From Weissella hellenica (lineage in GTDB: Bacteria; Bacillota; Bacilli; Lactobacillales; Lactobacillaceae), in contig NZ_BJEG01000002.1 in NCBI RefSeq assembly GCF_005405545.1, positions 80,942 through 125,493 of the forward strand: DNA of 44,552 nt, given 5' to 3'. Under the pieces are notes generated by a model that made no database searches, was not told the DNA's origin, and saw only the letters and a program-made list of their open reading frames with translations. This document shows positions 9,553 through 17,227 of this stretch, piece after piece; the first letter of the stretch is position 1; each line of letters begins with the position of its first letter. Both the position numbers and the translations under genes were made by a program.

Positions 9553-9606
9553 TTGACACACTTGATTAAAATTCGTATGATAGTTAACAAAATAGTTAAC
9601 TATCAT
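9553..9606 (+). promoter_or_regulatory. regulator promoter and perfect 12-bp inverted-repeat operator
   Basis: -35 TTGACA (9553-9558), 17-base spacer, -10 TATGAT (9576-9581). Starting inside the -10 is a perfect repeat, ATGATAGTTAAC (9577-9588) and GTTAACTATCAT (9595-9606) with a 6-base spacer. Its place on the transcription start suggests autorepression by the ArsR-type protein encoded next. Confidence 0.8.
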
Positions 9607-9621
9607 GAAAAGAGGGATTTT

Positions 9622-10548
9622 ATGGATATTGACACTAGCATTAACTATCTACCCGTTTATCAGGCATTAGACTCTCCCGTTCGCTTAGAAATGATTGATA
9701 TTATCTCGCATGAAAAAATAACAGCGACACAATTAGCAAAACGTATGAATATTAGTAAAGCTGCCATTTCCAAAAACTTACATATTTTAGAAAATGCAAA
9801 TATTATTAAATTTCAAAAAGGAACTGATAATCGCCAAAATGTCCCCTGTGTGAACATTGATAAAATTTCCATTAATTTCCCACAGCAAATATTTCCAGAT
9901 TATTATAAAAAAAGCTATGATATTCCAATTGGAAATTATTTCGCCATTGAAGATATCGGCCCATCATGTGGTTTGGCCACAAATACTGAAGTCATTACAC
10001 CCATGGATGACATGAACGTCTTTTTTAGTACGCATCGATTCCAGGCCCAAATATTATGGTTTACGCAAGGTAGCATTGAATATATTATTCCTAACGAAAT
10101 TCCAGAAAATGGAAAAATTGAATTGTTAGAATTTGATATTGAACTGGCTAGCGAATTTCCAATGTCTAATAATAGTTGGCATTCTAAAATTGGTTTTTGG
10201 CTAAATGATACATTTATTGGTGCAACTGAATTACCTGGTAATTATTCTGATGTACGAGGACGTTATACACCAGATTGGTGGCCCAAAAAATTCAGTCAAT
10301 ACGGTTTATTAAATCACATTCGAATTGGTGAACTAGATACATCCATTGATAGTGTCAGCATCTCTAATGTCAGTATCAATGATTTAGCATTGCATAAAAC
10401 ACGCCGATTAACCCTGAAAATGGCCGTTTTACCGATGGATAATGATACATATGGTGGACTAACCTTATTTGGTAGTGATTTTGGGAATCATCCCCAAAAT
10501 ATCAAGGCGACCGTCTTTTACTCACAAAATGATCATGGTTTAGATTAA
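9622..10548 (+). CDS. ArsR-type winged-helix regulator with large C-terminal sensor-like domain
   Basis: 308 residues from ATG at 9622, chosen because AAGAGGG precedes it; the upstream ATG at 9553 would overlap the promoter and operator. Residues about 10-75 form an ArsR wHTH (SPVRLEMIDIISHEKITATQLAKRMNISK, then a recognition helix SKAAISKNLHILE). About 220 residues follow, rich in beta-type pattern with several Trp and acidic residues. Typical ArsR metal sensors are near 100 residues and lack this part, so it probably senses a ligand, perhaps a sugar or glycoside from the divergent operon (inference). The gene is followed 11 bases later by an esterase gene. Confidence 0.8.
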   Translation: MDIDTSINYLPVYQALDSPVRLEMIDIISHEKITATQLAKRMNISKAAISKNLHILENANIIKFQKGTDNRQNVPCVNIDKISINFPQQIFPDYYKKSYDIPIGNYFAIEDIGPSCGLATNTEVITPMDDMNVFFSTHRFQAQILWFTQGSIEYIIPNEIPENGKIELLEFDIELASEFPMSNNSWHSKIGFWLNDTFIGATELPGNYSDVRGRYTPDWWPKKFSQYGLLNHIRIGELDTSIDSVSISNVSINDLALHKTRRLTLKMAVLPMDNDTYGGLTLFGSDFGNHPQNIKATVFYSQNDHGLD

Positions 10549-10559
10549 AGGAGGATATC

Positions 10560-11201
10560 ATGGCCCATCTACAAATCACGCGTTTCTCAAGCACCCTACA
10601 AACACACATGAATATTGGTGTTATTCTCCCTGACCAATTGCCACAAGCACCTTTACCCACTATTTGGTTATTACATGGTCTTGGGGAAAATGGTACTTGC
10701 TGGCCAACCCGTACAACAATTGAAAATCTTGCACTTAATTATCAGGTCGCCATTATTATGCCTAATGTTGATCGTAGTTTTTATATGGATGAAGTTAATG
10801 GTCTACCTTACTGGACTTATTTTACAAAGGAATTAATGCCTGAAATGCAACATTTGTTGCCATTAAGTAGTCATCGCGACAGTAATTTCGTCATTGGTAA
10901 TTCCATGGAAGGATTTGGTGCTTTAAAACTTGGTTTTAGTCATCCAGAGTTATTTAGTTATATCGCAGCGCTATCACCTGTCATTAATTTAACTGATATC
11001 ATCCCGATTATGCCTGATGTTAAGCGCGTTTTTGGTGAAAACGATTTTTTAAAACCCGCAAACGATCAATTCACTCATTTTATGACTAAATATCAAATTG
11101 ATGATAACTATCATGTTTCACCAGGTAATCATGATTGGTTATTTTGGGAAAAAGAAATTCAAAAAGTTTTGGCTTGGTTACCATTAAAACGAAATGCTTA
11201 A
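10560..11201 (+). CDS. alpha/beta-hydrolase esterase (tributyrin/acetyl esterase type), altered nucleophile elbow
   Basis: 213 residues with a strong AAAGGAGG site. Esterase D-like fold: oxyanion-hole strand WLLHGLGENG, nucleophile region IGNSMEGFGALKL with Ser115, Asp162 in GENDFL, His191 in GNHDWLFW. Family members normally have S-M-G-G; here residue 117 is Glu, which breaks the G-x-S-x-G elbow and could hinder the turn. GGA to GAA is one transition. At 213 residues it is about 40 shorter than usual. It would remove acyl groups from sugars entering through the neighbouring importer. Whether it still works is doubtful. Confidence 0.75.
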   Translation: MAHLQITRFSSTLQTHMNIGVILPDQLPQAPLPTIWLLHGLGENGTCWPTRTTIENLALNYQVAIIMPNVDRSFYMDEVNGLPYWTYFTKELMPEMQHLLPLSSHRDSNFVIGNSMEGFGALKLGFSHPELFSYIAALSPVINLTDIIPIMPDVKRVFGENDFLKPANDQFTHFMTKYQIDDNYHVSPGNHDWLFWEKEIQKVLAWLPLKRNA

Positions 11202-11234
11202 AAAAATGTGAATGATGGCATTTTATATTTAAAG

Positions 11235-11267
11235 GAACACCAGTCTACTCGACTGATGTTCTTTTTT
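11235..11267 (+). terminator. terminator of the regulator-esterase operon
   Basis: GAACACCAGTC pairs with GACTGATGTTC (one mismatch) around a 5-base loop, then six T. It lies 34 bases after the esterase stop. Confidence 0.8.
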
Positions 11268-11274
11268 ATGCAAC

Positions 11275-11312
11275 AAAAAAACTCGACAAATTCATAAATG
11301 AACTTGTCGAGT
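11275..11312 (-). terminator. terminator of the tRNA operon
   Basis: Minus strand ACTCGACAA pairs perfectly with TTGTCGAGT around a 14-base loop and ends in a T-run, eight bases past the last tRNA-Leu. Confidence 0.85.
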
Positions 11313-11319
11313 ATTAGAA

Positions 11320-11404
11320 TGCCGTCGATGGGGGTCGAACCCATACTCCCTTGCGAGAACTGGATTTTGAGTCCAGCGCGTCTGCCAATTCCGCCACAAC
11401 GGCA
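11320..11404 (-). tRNA. tRNA-Leu (anticodon CAA), copy 2
   Basis: 85 nt with a long variable arm. Acceptor TGCCGTT/GACGGCA; anticodon stem CTGGA around loop CTCAAAA gives CAA. Identical over its full length to the copy at 11445-11529. Confidence 0.95.
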
Positions 11405-11444
11405 TACAATAATTAAATAAGCAATCTGACCATATCTGGTTAAA

Positions 11445-11529
11445 TGCCGTCGATGGGGGTCGAACCCATACTCCCTTGCGAGAACTGGATTTTGAGTCCA
11501 GCGCGTCTGCCAATTCCGCCACAACGGCA
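11445..11529 (-). tRNA. tRNA-Leu (anticodon CAA), copy 1
   Basis: Same 85-nt sequence as the next gene in the operon, separated from it by a 40-base AT-rich spacer: a tandem duplication. It reads UUG. Confidence 0.95.
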
Positions 11530-11578
11530 TATCTAATTATTATATATATTAAAATAAAAAGTTATCGCTAACTTCAAG

Positions 11579-11652
11579 GGCGGTAGATGGGGATCGAACC
11601 CACGCGTGCCGGTACCACAAACCGGTGTGTTAACCACTTCACCACTACCGCC
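11579..11652 (-). tRNA. tRNA-His (anticodon GTG)
   Basis: 74 nt including the extra 5' G opposite C73 that marks tRNA-His. The anticodon loop contains GTG; the acceptor GGCGGTAG pairs with CTACCGCC. Confidence 0.95.
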
Positions 11653-11666
11653 ATCATCAATTAAAC

Positions 11667-11736
11667 AGGGGTAGAGGGAGTCGAACCCCCACCGACGGTT
11701 TTGGAGACCGTTGTTCTACCATTAAACTATACCCCT
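11667..11736 (-). tRNA. tRNA-Trp (anticodon CCA)
   Basis: 70 nt, acceptor AGGGGTA/TACCCCT, anticodon stem ACGGT around loop CTCCAAA, giving CCA. The D-loop is short. Confidence 0.92.
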
Positions 11737-11776
11737 ATTTGAAGATGGTTATTTGATAATACACTGTATTATCAAA

Positions 11777-11849
11777 TGGCGCGGGGCGGAATCGAACCGT
11801 CGACACTACGAGCTTCAATCGTATGCTCTACCAACTGAGCTACCGAGCC
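11777..11849 (-). tRNA. tRNA-Phe (anticodon GAA) with two helix mismatches
   Basis: 73 nt with anticodon GAA in loop TTGAAGC. The acceptor arms GGCTCGG and CCGCGCC leave a T4-C69 mismatch, and the T-stem arms GACGG and CCGCC leave an A50-C64 mismatch. All other stems pair. The cloverleaf is otherwise normal and sits in an active-looking operon. Confidence 0.88.
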
Positions 11850-11857
11850 ATTATAAA

Positions 11858-11931
11858 CGGTCACAACGGGATTCGAACCCGTGATCTTTCGCGTGACAGG
11901 CGAACGTCCTAACCAACTGGACCATGCGACC
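11858..11931 (-). tRNA. tRNA-Asp (anticodon GTC)
   Basis: 74 nt; acceptor GGTCGCA/TGTGACC with one wobble pair, discriminator G, anticodon loop CTGTCAC. Confidence 0.95.
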
Positions 11932-11933
11932 AA

Positions 11934-12006
11934 TGGACGTTACAGGGATCGAACCTGTGACCCCCTGCTTGTAAGGCAGGTGCTCTCCCAGCTGAGCTAA
12001 ACGTCC
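11934..12006 (-). tRNA. tRNA-Val (anticodon TAC)
   Basis: 73 nt; acceptor GGACGTT/AACGTCC, discriminator A, anticodon loop CTTACAA. It is the first gene of the seven-tRNA operon and lies two bases before tRNA-Asp. Confidence 0.95.
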
Positions 12007-12039
12007 ATTATCATTGTTACAAACTCAACAACAAAAATA

Positions 12040-12068
12040 ATTATACCTATATTTCACTTTCTTGGCAA
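12040..12068 (-). promoter_or_regulatory. tRNA operon promoter
   Basis: Minus strand -35 TTGCCA (12063-12068), 17-base spacer, consensus -10 TATAAT (12040-12045), about 33 bases upstream of tRNA-Val. Confidence 0.85.
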
Positions 12069-12191
12069 CCCCCTAAACCATGTATCTTTTACATTTAATA
12101 TATAATTTGAAATATTTCTTGATTAAAAACTATCAAAGCAACAAATTTTTGCAAAAAAACGTTTGATTGTCCTTTCTATGTTATTATATAA

Positions 12192-12220
12192 TTGCATGTT
12201 TACTAAATTTCCCCTATAAT
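12192..12220 (+). promoter_or_regulatory. tRNA-Cys promoter
   Basis: -35 TTGCAT (12192-12197), 17-base spacer, -10 TATAAT (12215-12220), placing the start about 16 bases before the mature tRNA. A second possible pair lies upstream (TTGATT at 12163, TATAAT at 12187). Confidence 0.75.
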
Positions 12221-12242
12221 ATGTAATTGTGGTAGTAATTAC

Positions 12243-12313
12243 GGTAGTGTAGCCAAGTGGTAAGGCAACGGTCTGCAAAACCGTCATCACGGGTTCGATT
12301 CCCGCCACTACCT
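12243..12313 (+). tRNA. tRNA-Cys (anticodon GCA)
   Basis: 71 nt; acceptor GGTAGTG/CACTACC, U73 discriminator, anticodon loop CTGCAAA. It is a single-gene unit with its own promoter and terminator, divergent from the tRNA operon. Confidence 0.95.
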
Positions 12314-12318
12314 TAAAT

Positions 12319-12360
12319 AAAAAGGACAAATTGACAGTGTCGCGTCAATTTGTCCTTTTT
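12319..12360 (+). terminator. bidirectional terminator between tRNA-Cys and the glycosyltransferases
   Basis: A 17-base perfect stem beginning AAAAAGGACAAATTGAC with an 8-base loop and A/T runs on both sides. It can stop transcription of tRNA-Cys (+) and of the glycosyltransferase operon (-). Confidence 0.9.
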
Positions 12361-12370
12361 ATTTTAGCTG

Positions 12371-13900
12371 TTATTTAAAAATATTTTGCCATAACTTTGT
12401 TGTTTTATCATCAGCAAAATTGTGTGATTTCACATATGCCGCAGCAGACATTTGTGCCCACAGATTATCATCTGATAATAAATCAATTGCTTTCTGTGCC
12501 ATAGCATTGCTTGATCCCTCTGGAACAATATAACCATTATGGCCGTCATCTATTAAGGCTTGCGTGCCATAAGGCACATCGTAACTAATGGCCGGTGTTC
12601 CACAACTCATTGCTTCAACTAGATTCATACCAAAAGATTCTGCGATGGATGGTTGCAAAATAATCTGTGCTTGCTGATATGCTTGTTGTAACTTTTCTTC
12701 ACTTACATAACCACCAAATGTCACATGATCAGTAACTGCCAATTTTTGAGCTAATGTTTGTAAATCATCCATCACTTCTTGCGATGCTGCATAACCGTAA
12801 TAAACAAGTGTTGCATCGGGTATTGTCTTGATAACCTTAGCCAGCACACGCAAAGCTTGTTCAGGCCTTTTTTCTGGTGACAACCGACCCACGACAATTA
12901 ATTGATGTAATTGTCGTGTTTGTAATGTTATCGGTGCTTTATTTAACACTACTGATGACAATGAAATATCAGGGGCACCTTTAATCGTCAACTCTGGATA
13001 ACGACTTTTTAAATCTTTTTGTTGATCAGATGTCGATACTAAAATTGCCGTAAATGCCTGTCCATAACGCTCTAATACATTAGTATAGGCATCATATAAT
13101 TTCCCTCTCACGGGATGTTTGACATTCCCCACATGGATACCATGCAAATAAGCATATTTATGCACCGTTCCTTGCACCGCAGCTACAACATGGTCCAAGC
13201 CACGCCGATCAGAAATTAACGTTATATCAGCCTGCTGACGAGTAATTTCGTTTAAGAAGAATAAAAATAATTGTTCTTGCGAATTAAAACGATAGTCATG
13301 ACCTAAATAGTTTTTCAATTTATACATACTAGGTAATAATTGACCATTAATATTCATGTGTGTAATTTCAATAACAGGATCCCCTGCTAAATTCAAAAAC
13401 TGTTGTACGGCAAGCTGGCCATCCTGGTGAAAATAATCAACTGATGATTTAAATCCCCGCCAGTCAAAATTTTCACGCACTGTAATATTATCCGCACGGT
13501 CATAATAAGTAATATCATTCACTAGCCCAACTGTTGCTGGCATGACATTAATACGCGCAATAACCCGTCCTTTGTCTTCAACTGTTGAATAATTTGGCCC
13601 ATGACCGACAATATGGTATCGGTCAAGCGGTAATTGTGGCAATAGACGCAAGTGCTGTTTTTTACGTGGGACATTAGTTGTTCCTTGAAAATAATCATAC
13701 ATATTTACCACTTCATCATTATTTAAGCCAACCGCTGTGGCATCACGATTTAAAAAACGATTATAATCTCGTGTCACATAAGCCGCTTGACCTAAACGAT
13801 TTTGTTGATGTTCACGATTAAAAAATTGCACTCGTTTAGCTTGAGCATGCTCGGTTCCTGAGTTATATGCAAATATGTTTTCACTCACAAAATAATACAT
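12371..13900 (-). CDS. GT4-type glycosyltransferase (teichoic-acid / accessory-Sec type), second of pair
   Basis: 509 residues from ATG at 13900, where GGGGAGGATAG gives the ribosome site; the longer reading from 13951 would overlap the upstream gene by about 45 bases. N-terminal domain opens MYYFVSENIFAYNSGTEHAQAKR, as in TagE/GtfA-like enzymes that glucosylate wall teichoic acid or serine-rich proteins. The C-terminal GT-B domain has VVGRLSPEKRPEQALR and the E-x7-E motif in AESFGMNLVEAMSCG, then a nucleotide-sugar site. It is a retaining enzyme, likely peripheral to the membrane. Its start lies five bases after the paralogue's stop, which suggests translational coupling. Acceptor not determinable. 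Confidence 0.85.
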   Translation of the reverse strand: MYYFVSENIFAYNSGTEHAQAKRVQFFNREHQQNRLGQAAYVTRDYNRFLNRDATAVGLNNDEVVNMYDYFQGTTNVPRKKQHLRLLPQLPLDRYHIVGHGPNYSTVEDKGRVIARINVMPATVGLVNDITYYDRADNITVRENFDWRGFKSSVDYFHQDGQLAVQQFLNLAGDPVIEITHMNINGQLLPSMYKLKNYLGHDYRFNSQEQLFLFFLNEITRQQADITLISDRRGLDHVVAAVQGTVHKYAYLHGIHVGNVKHPVRGKLYDAYTNVLERYGQAFTAILVSTSDQQKDLKSRYPELTIKGAPDISLSSVVLNKAPITLQTRQLHQLIVVGRLSPEKRPEQALRVLAKVIKTIPDATLVYYGYAASQEVMDDLQTLAQKLAVTDHVTFGGYVSEEKLQQAYQQAQIILQPSIAESFGMNLVEAMSCGTPAISYDVPYGTQALIDDGHNGYIVPEGSSNAMAQKAIDLLSDDNLWAQMSAAAYVKSHNFADDKTTKLWQNIFK

Positions 13901-13905
13901 TTTCA

Positions 13906-15498
13906 CTATCCTCCCCGATATCCAGGCATCGCCGCAATTTTGGTTGCCCAACTATTTTGAGCATCTGATAACAACTTTTCCCAAGCCTGCCAAACCGATG
14001 CCTCAGAATACCGTTCAGCAGATTCATATGCACCTGTCATATATTTTTCTGCTAATATTGGATCACGCAATACTTCTAAAATAGCTACCGACAATGCTTG
14101 ATAATCACCATATGGTACAACCGCCCCATTTACACCGTCAGCAACGATTTCATTTGGACCATAATTAACGTCATATGAAAAGGCAATTAATCCATGTGAA
14201 ATAGCCTCCATAATCGCTAAATTGAAGCCTTCCATATGAGAAGTTAAGCCATACATCATAGCCTTATTTTGGACAGCATCAATATCAGTGGTATACCCCT
14301 TTAGTGTCACAACATCTTCCAAGCCATACTCTGCAATCACTGCTTCAACTTCATGCTGAGCTTTATAATTTTCATTTGGATCAGGATATCCATATAAATC
14401 AAGCGTTACTTGCGGCACTTCTTGATGCACAATGCCAATTGCACGTACTAAATCATCAAGATTTTTTTCCCAAGCAATACGAGCAAAAACAACCATTTTA
14501 CCAAATTGACGATCAGCTAGTGGTACACGTGGCGCAGTTAGTAATCTATCAGAAACAACACCAACTGGAATCGTAAATAATTGTGCCTTAGGGTGTAATC
14601 TAGTTCGTACATCAGCTGTTTGTTTATGCGTTGCTGAAATCACGGCATCATAACCATCAATAACATTTAAAGCAAATTCATAATTGTTATTAAACAATGG
14701 TGCTTCAGGGTTTTGCGCATCTGCTGTATGTGCGTTATGCAAATGAAAAGCTGTATAGGCTGGTTTTTTTAACTGCAACAACGCCTGGTCACCTAAGTGT
14801 GATCGGTCCACAACAAAAACATTTGGATGATCAAGTGACCAGTAATCTTCATTTAAGCAATCAAAAAAATAGGTTATTAATTCTGTTTGTGTGTCAAACT
14901 GCTGACATTTATGCTGACGATCTATCAAACGCCAATTTGTTTTCTGCATGTCACCACGCATTGTTTGCTTATGAAAGGCTTCGATCACCACTCGACCAGT
15001 TGGTGTTTGCCAAGTTTCTGTCCCAATTTTATTATCAGCCGTATACCACTGTTTTAATGAGACAAAGCCTCTTGCATCATAATGATCAACACAGTACAAA
15101 TTATTAAAGCCATCAAACCATTCAATTGATTTAACTGGACGTGTATCATTTTGCTTGTAGTTCACACGCGCTATTAATTGATTATTAGCAGTCACTAAAT
15201 AACGACTGTTACTTGGATCGTCCGTATACTGTGCATCCAATACGCCATACTCAATATCTTGTACTTGAATTAATTTAGTCGCAACGTGGCTTGCTTCTTG
15301 AAAATAATCAAATAGATTTATTATTTGTTCATCTTGAATACCGGCTTGATTGGCCGTTATATGCCCATTGGGATCCCAATCACATAAAACTAATTTAGCC
15401 GCTTCATTATTTTTGTTAAATAACGCCAAACGTTTAAGCTCTGCATGTTCGATACCAGATTTATGATCAGGCATCGTTGCATTAATAAAAAAGTTCAT
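13906..15498 (-). CDS. GT4-type glycosyltransferase (teichoic-acid / accessory-Sec type), first of pair
   Basis: 530 residues, paralogue of the next gene: it opens with MNFFINATMPDHKSGIEHAE and continues LKRLALFNK, close to the partner's N-terminus. GT-B features are VVFARIAWEKNLDDLVRAI and the E-x7-E motif in HMEGFNLAIMEAISHG, then YDVNYGPNEI. Adjacent pairs of this kind can act as a complex (one catalytic, one helper, as in GtfA/GtfB of the accessory Sec system), but both members here keep the E-x7-E residues. It is 26 bases downstream of the NAD-binding reductase. The likely product is a glycosylated wall polymer or surface protein. TagE-like assignment is by pattern and not certain. Confidence 0.85.
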   Translation of the reverse strand: MNFFINATMPDHKSGIEHAELKRLALFNKNNEAAKLVLCDWDPNGHITANQAGIQDEQIINLFDYFQEASHVATKLIQVQDIEYGVLDAQYTDDPSNSRYLVTANNQLIARVNYKQNDTRPVKSIEWFDGFNNLYCVDHYDARGFVSLKQWYTADNKIGTETWQTPTGRVVIEAFHKQTMRGDMQKTNWRLIDRQHKCQQFDTQTELITYFFDCLNEDYWSLDHPNVFVVDRSHLGDQALLQLKKPAYTAFHLHNAHTADAQNPEAPLFNNNYEFALNVIDGYDAVISATHKQTADVRTRLHPKAQLFTIPVGVVSDRLLTAPRVPLADRQFGKMVVFARIAWEKNLDDLVRAIGIVHQEVPQVTLDLYGYPDPNENYKAQHEVEAVIAEYGLEDVVTLKGYTTDIDAVQNKAMMYGLTSHMEGFNLAIMEAISHGLIAFSYDVNYGPNEIVADGVNGAVVPYGDYQALSVAILEVLRDPILAEKYMTGAYESAERYSEASVWQAWEKLLSDAQNSWATKIAAMPGYRGG

Positions 15499-15524
15499 CT
15501 GTTACGCCTTTCACCCTGGATACA

Positions 15525-16394
15525 CTAAACCAATTGCGACCATAATTTAACAATTCCTTGTATACCAGCGTCTGCTAATTTTTGTTCATCAACTAATTTC
15601 GTGTAAAATTGTTCAGCCATTATTGTCATAGGTAGATCCACCTGCATTTTTTTAGCTTCATCAAGGGCAATTCGTAAGTCCTTAATGTAATGCTTAACAT
15701 AAAAACCAGGCTCATAATCATCTGCTAACACGCGTGGACCATAGTTGTCCATCGACCAATTTTGGGCTGCACCACCACCCAGTGTCTTTAGTACTTGGGG
15801 CAAATCTAGCCCAGCCTCTTTTGCATAAGCCATTGATTCGGCCATCCCCAACATAGTGCCTGCAATCATAATTTGGTTAGCCATCTTGGCATTTTGACCA
15901 CGACCTGCTGTACCAAATAAAGTGGCTGCATTTGAAATAACTGCAAACATTGGTTGCAACTTCGTAAATGACTCTTCATCACCACCAACCATAATGGTCA
16001 ACGTCCCATTTTTAGCGCCGGTATCACCACCGGATACTGGGGCATCCAAAACTTTGACACCATATTTTTCACCAGCCGTCGTTAACTCTTTAGCCAATGT
16101 TGGTGTTGACGTCGTCATATCTAAAATAATTTGACCGGGATGTGAGCCCGCAAAAATGCCGTTATCACCATAATATTGTTCAGCAACGTCTTTAGGGTAA
16201 CCAACCATCGTCATCACAACATCTGCAGCTTCAGCAATTTGACGCGGTGAATCTTGCCAAACGGCACCATTATCAATAACAGATTGCGCATGTGCTTTTG
16301 TTCGATTATAAACAAAAACCTCATAATCAGCTTTTAGCAAATTATTGATAATACCGCGTCCCATGACACCTGTTCCAATAAAACCTAATTTCAT
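15525..16394 (-). CDS. NAD(P)-binding beta-hydroxyacid dehydrogenase (GarR / 3-hydroxyisobutyrate dehydrogenase family)
   Basis: 289 residues from ATG at 16394, preceded by GGGGGA eight bases away; an in-frame TTG farther up is less likely. The Rossmann motif is LGFIGTGVMGRGI, the substrate-binding signature LDAPVSGGDTGAKNGTLTIMVGG, and the catalytic Lys lies in GQNAKMANQIMIAG. These enzymes reduce tartronate semialdehyde, succinate semialdehyde or similar. The gene is first in a unit with two glycosyltransferases, but no functional link is obvious. Exact substrate unknown. Confidence 0.85.
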   Translation of the reverse strand: MKLGFIGTGVMGRGIINNLLKADYEVFVYNRTKAHAQSVIDNGAVWQDSPRQIAEAADVVMTMVGYPKDVAEQYYGDNGIFAGSHPGQIILDMTTSTPTLAKELTTAGEKYGVKVLDAPVSGGDTGAKNGTLTIMVGGDEESFTKLQPMFAVISNAATLFGTAGRGQNAKMANQIMIAGTMLGMAESMAYAKEAGLDLPQVLKTLGGGAAQNWSMDNYGPRVLADDYEPGFYVKHYIKDLRIALDEAKKMQVDLPMTIMAEQFYTKLVDEQKLADAGIQGIVKLWSQLV

Positions 16395-16546
16395 TTTAAT
16401 ATCCCCCAATTAGCCTTTTGTCTGATAATAAATCTATCCTGCATACTCCGTATTGTATATTAATGATTTTATCTTAAATTCAGTTAATTTAACAAAAAAA
16501 TCCATGAATCTGATAATTAATTTATATCTGCTTTAAATACACACAA

Positions 16547-16638
16547 AAAACTCGTAAATTTATTACACAACAGCACACCTATAATTAGACTTTTTACATC
16601 TAATATGGGTATGTCTTGCAAACAAATTTACGAGTTTT
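16547..16638 (-). terminator. large nested hairpin downstream of xpt
   Basis: Perfect 15-bp arms AAAACTCGTAAATTT (16547-16561) and AAATTTACGAGTTTT (16624-16638) enclose 62 bases, which contain a second hairpin (ACCTAT with ATGGGT, ATTAGA with TCTAAT). On the minus strand a T-run follows the outer stem, so it can end the pbuX-xpt transcript. The long structured loop is unusual for a terminator. The rest of the 16395-16649 gap shows nothing else clear. Confidence 0.6.
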
Positions 16639-16649
16639 ATTTTCGAGGA

Positions 16650-17222
16650 CTAATCAGTAAAAACAACTTGTCCCTCTTCAAAAGCCGCAATACGTGCCAA
16701 TGATTCAACATGAACACCTTGTTCATCCAACATAGCGCGTCCCTTTTGGAACGTCTTTTCAATCACAATCCCAACACCAACAACTTCAGCCTTAGCAGCG
16801 TGCGCAATTTCCATCAAACCAGTAACAGCCTGACCATTTGCTAAAAAGTCATCAATAATCAAGACACGTTCACCTTCATGTAAGAAACGCTTATCAATCA
16901 TCACATGATTAGTTTCTTGCTTGGTAAATGAGTAGACATCAGCAATATATGACTCTGATGAGAGCGTAATTGACTTCTTCTTACGTGCAAATACCATTGG
17001 TACATTTAATGTTGCAGCCGCAAAAATAGCTGGTGCAATACCTGAAGATTCAACCGTCAAAACCTTATCAATCTTTTCATCAGCAAACAAACGACCAAAT
17101 TCATCACCCATTTCTTGCATTAATTGCGGATCAACTTGATGGTTTAAAAAATTATCAACTTTCAAGACATCTTCACCTAAAACACGACCATCTTTTTTAA
17201 TACGATCTTCTAAAATTTTCAT
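16650..17222 (-). CDS. xpt: xanthine phosphoribosyltransferase
   Basis: 190 residues, normal for Xpt. Converts xanthine and PRPP to XMP in purine salvage in the cytoplasm. Start reads MKILEDRIKKDG; the PRPP-binding loop is VLIIDDFLANGQAVTG, and VESSGIAPAIFAAA is the N-terminal xanthine-type segment. It starts five bases after pbuX and is co-transcribed with it under the guanine riboswitch. Nothing unusual. Confidence 0.95.
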   Translation of the reverse strand: MKILEDRIKKDGRVLGEDVLKVDNFLNHQVDPQLMQEMGDEFGRLFADEKIDKVLTVESSGIAPAIFAAATLNVPMVFARKKKSITLSSESYIADVYSFTKQETNHVMIDKRFLHEGERVLIIDDFLANGQAVTGLMEIAHAAKAEVVGVGIVIEKTFQKGRAMLDEQGVHVESLARIAAFEEGQVVFTD

Positions 17223-17227
17223 ATTGC

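Noticed and set aside
11198-11530. Open frames across the tRNA-Leu pair
   Set aside because: They are translations of the tRNA genes; the repeated peptide merely mirrors the duplicated tRNA.
14304-15107. Plus-strand open frames inside the first glycosyltransferase gene
   Set aside because: They are antisense to a well-supported gene, lack ribosome sites and show no domain pattern.
16547-16638. Second purine riboswitch (contains TATAAT and ATGGG-like pieces)
   Set aside because: No P2/P3 arrangement or conserved junctions, and no purine gene downstream on the fitting strand.
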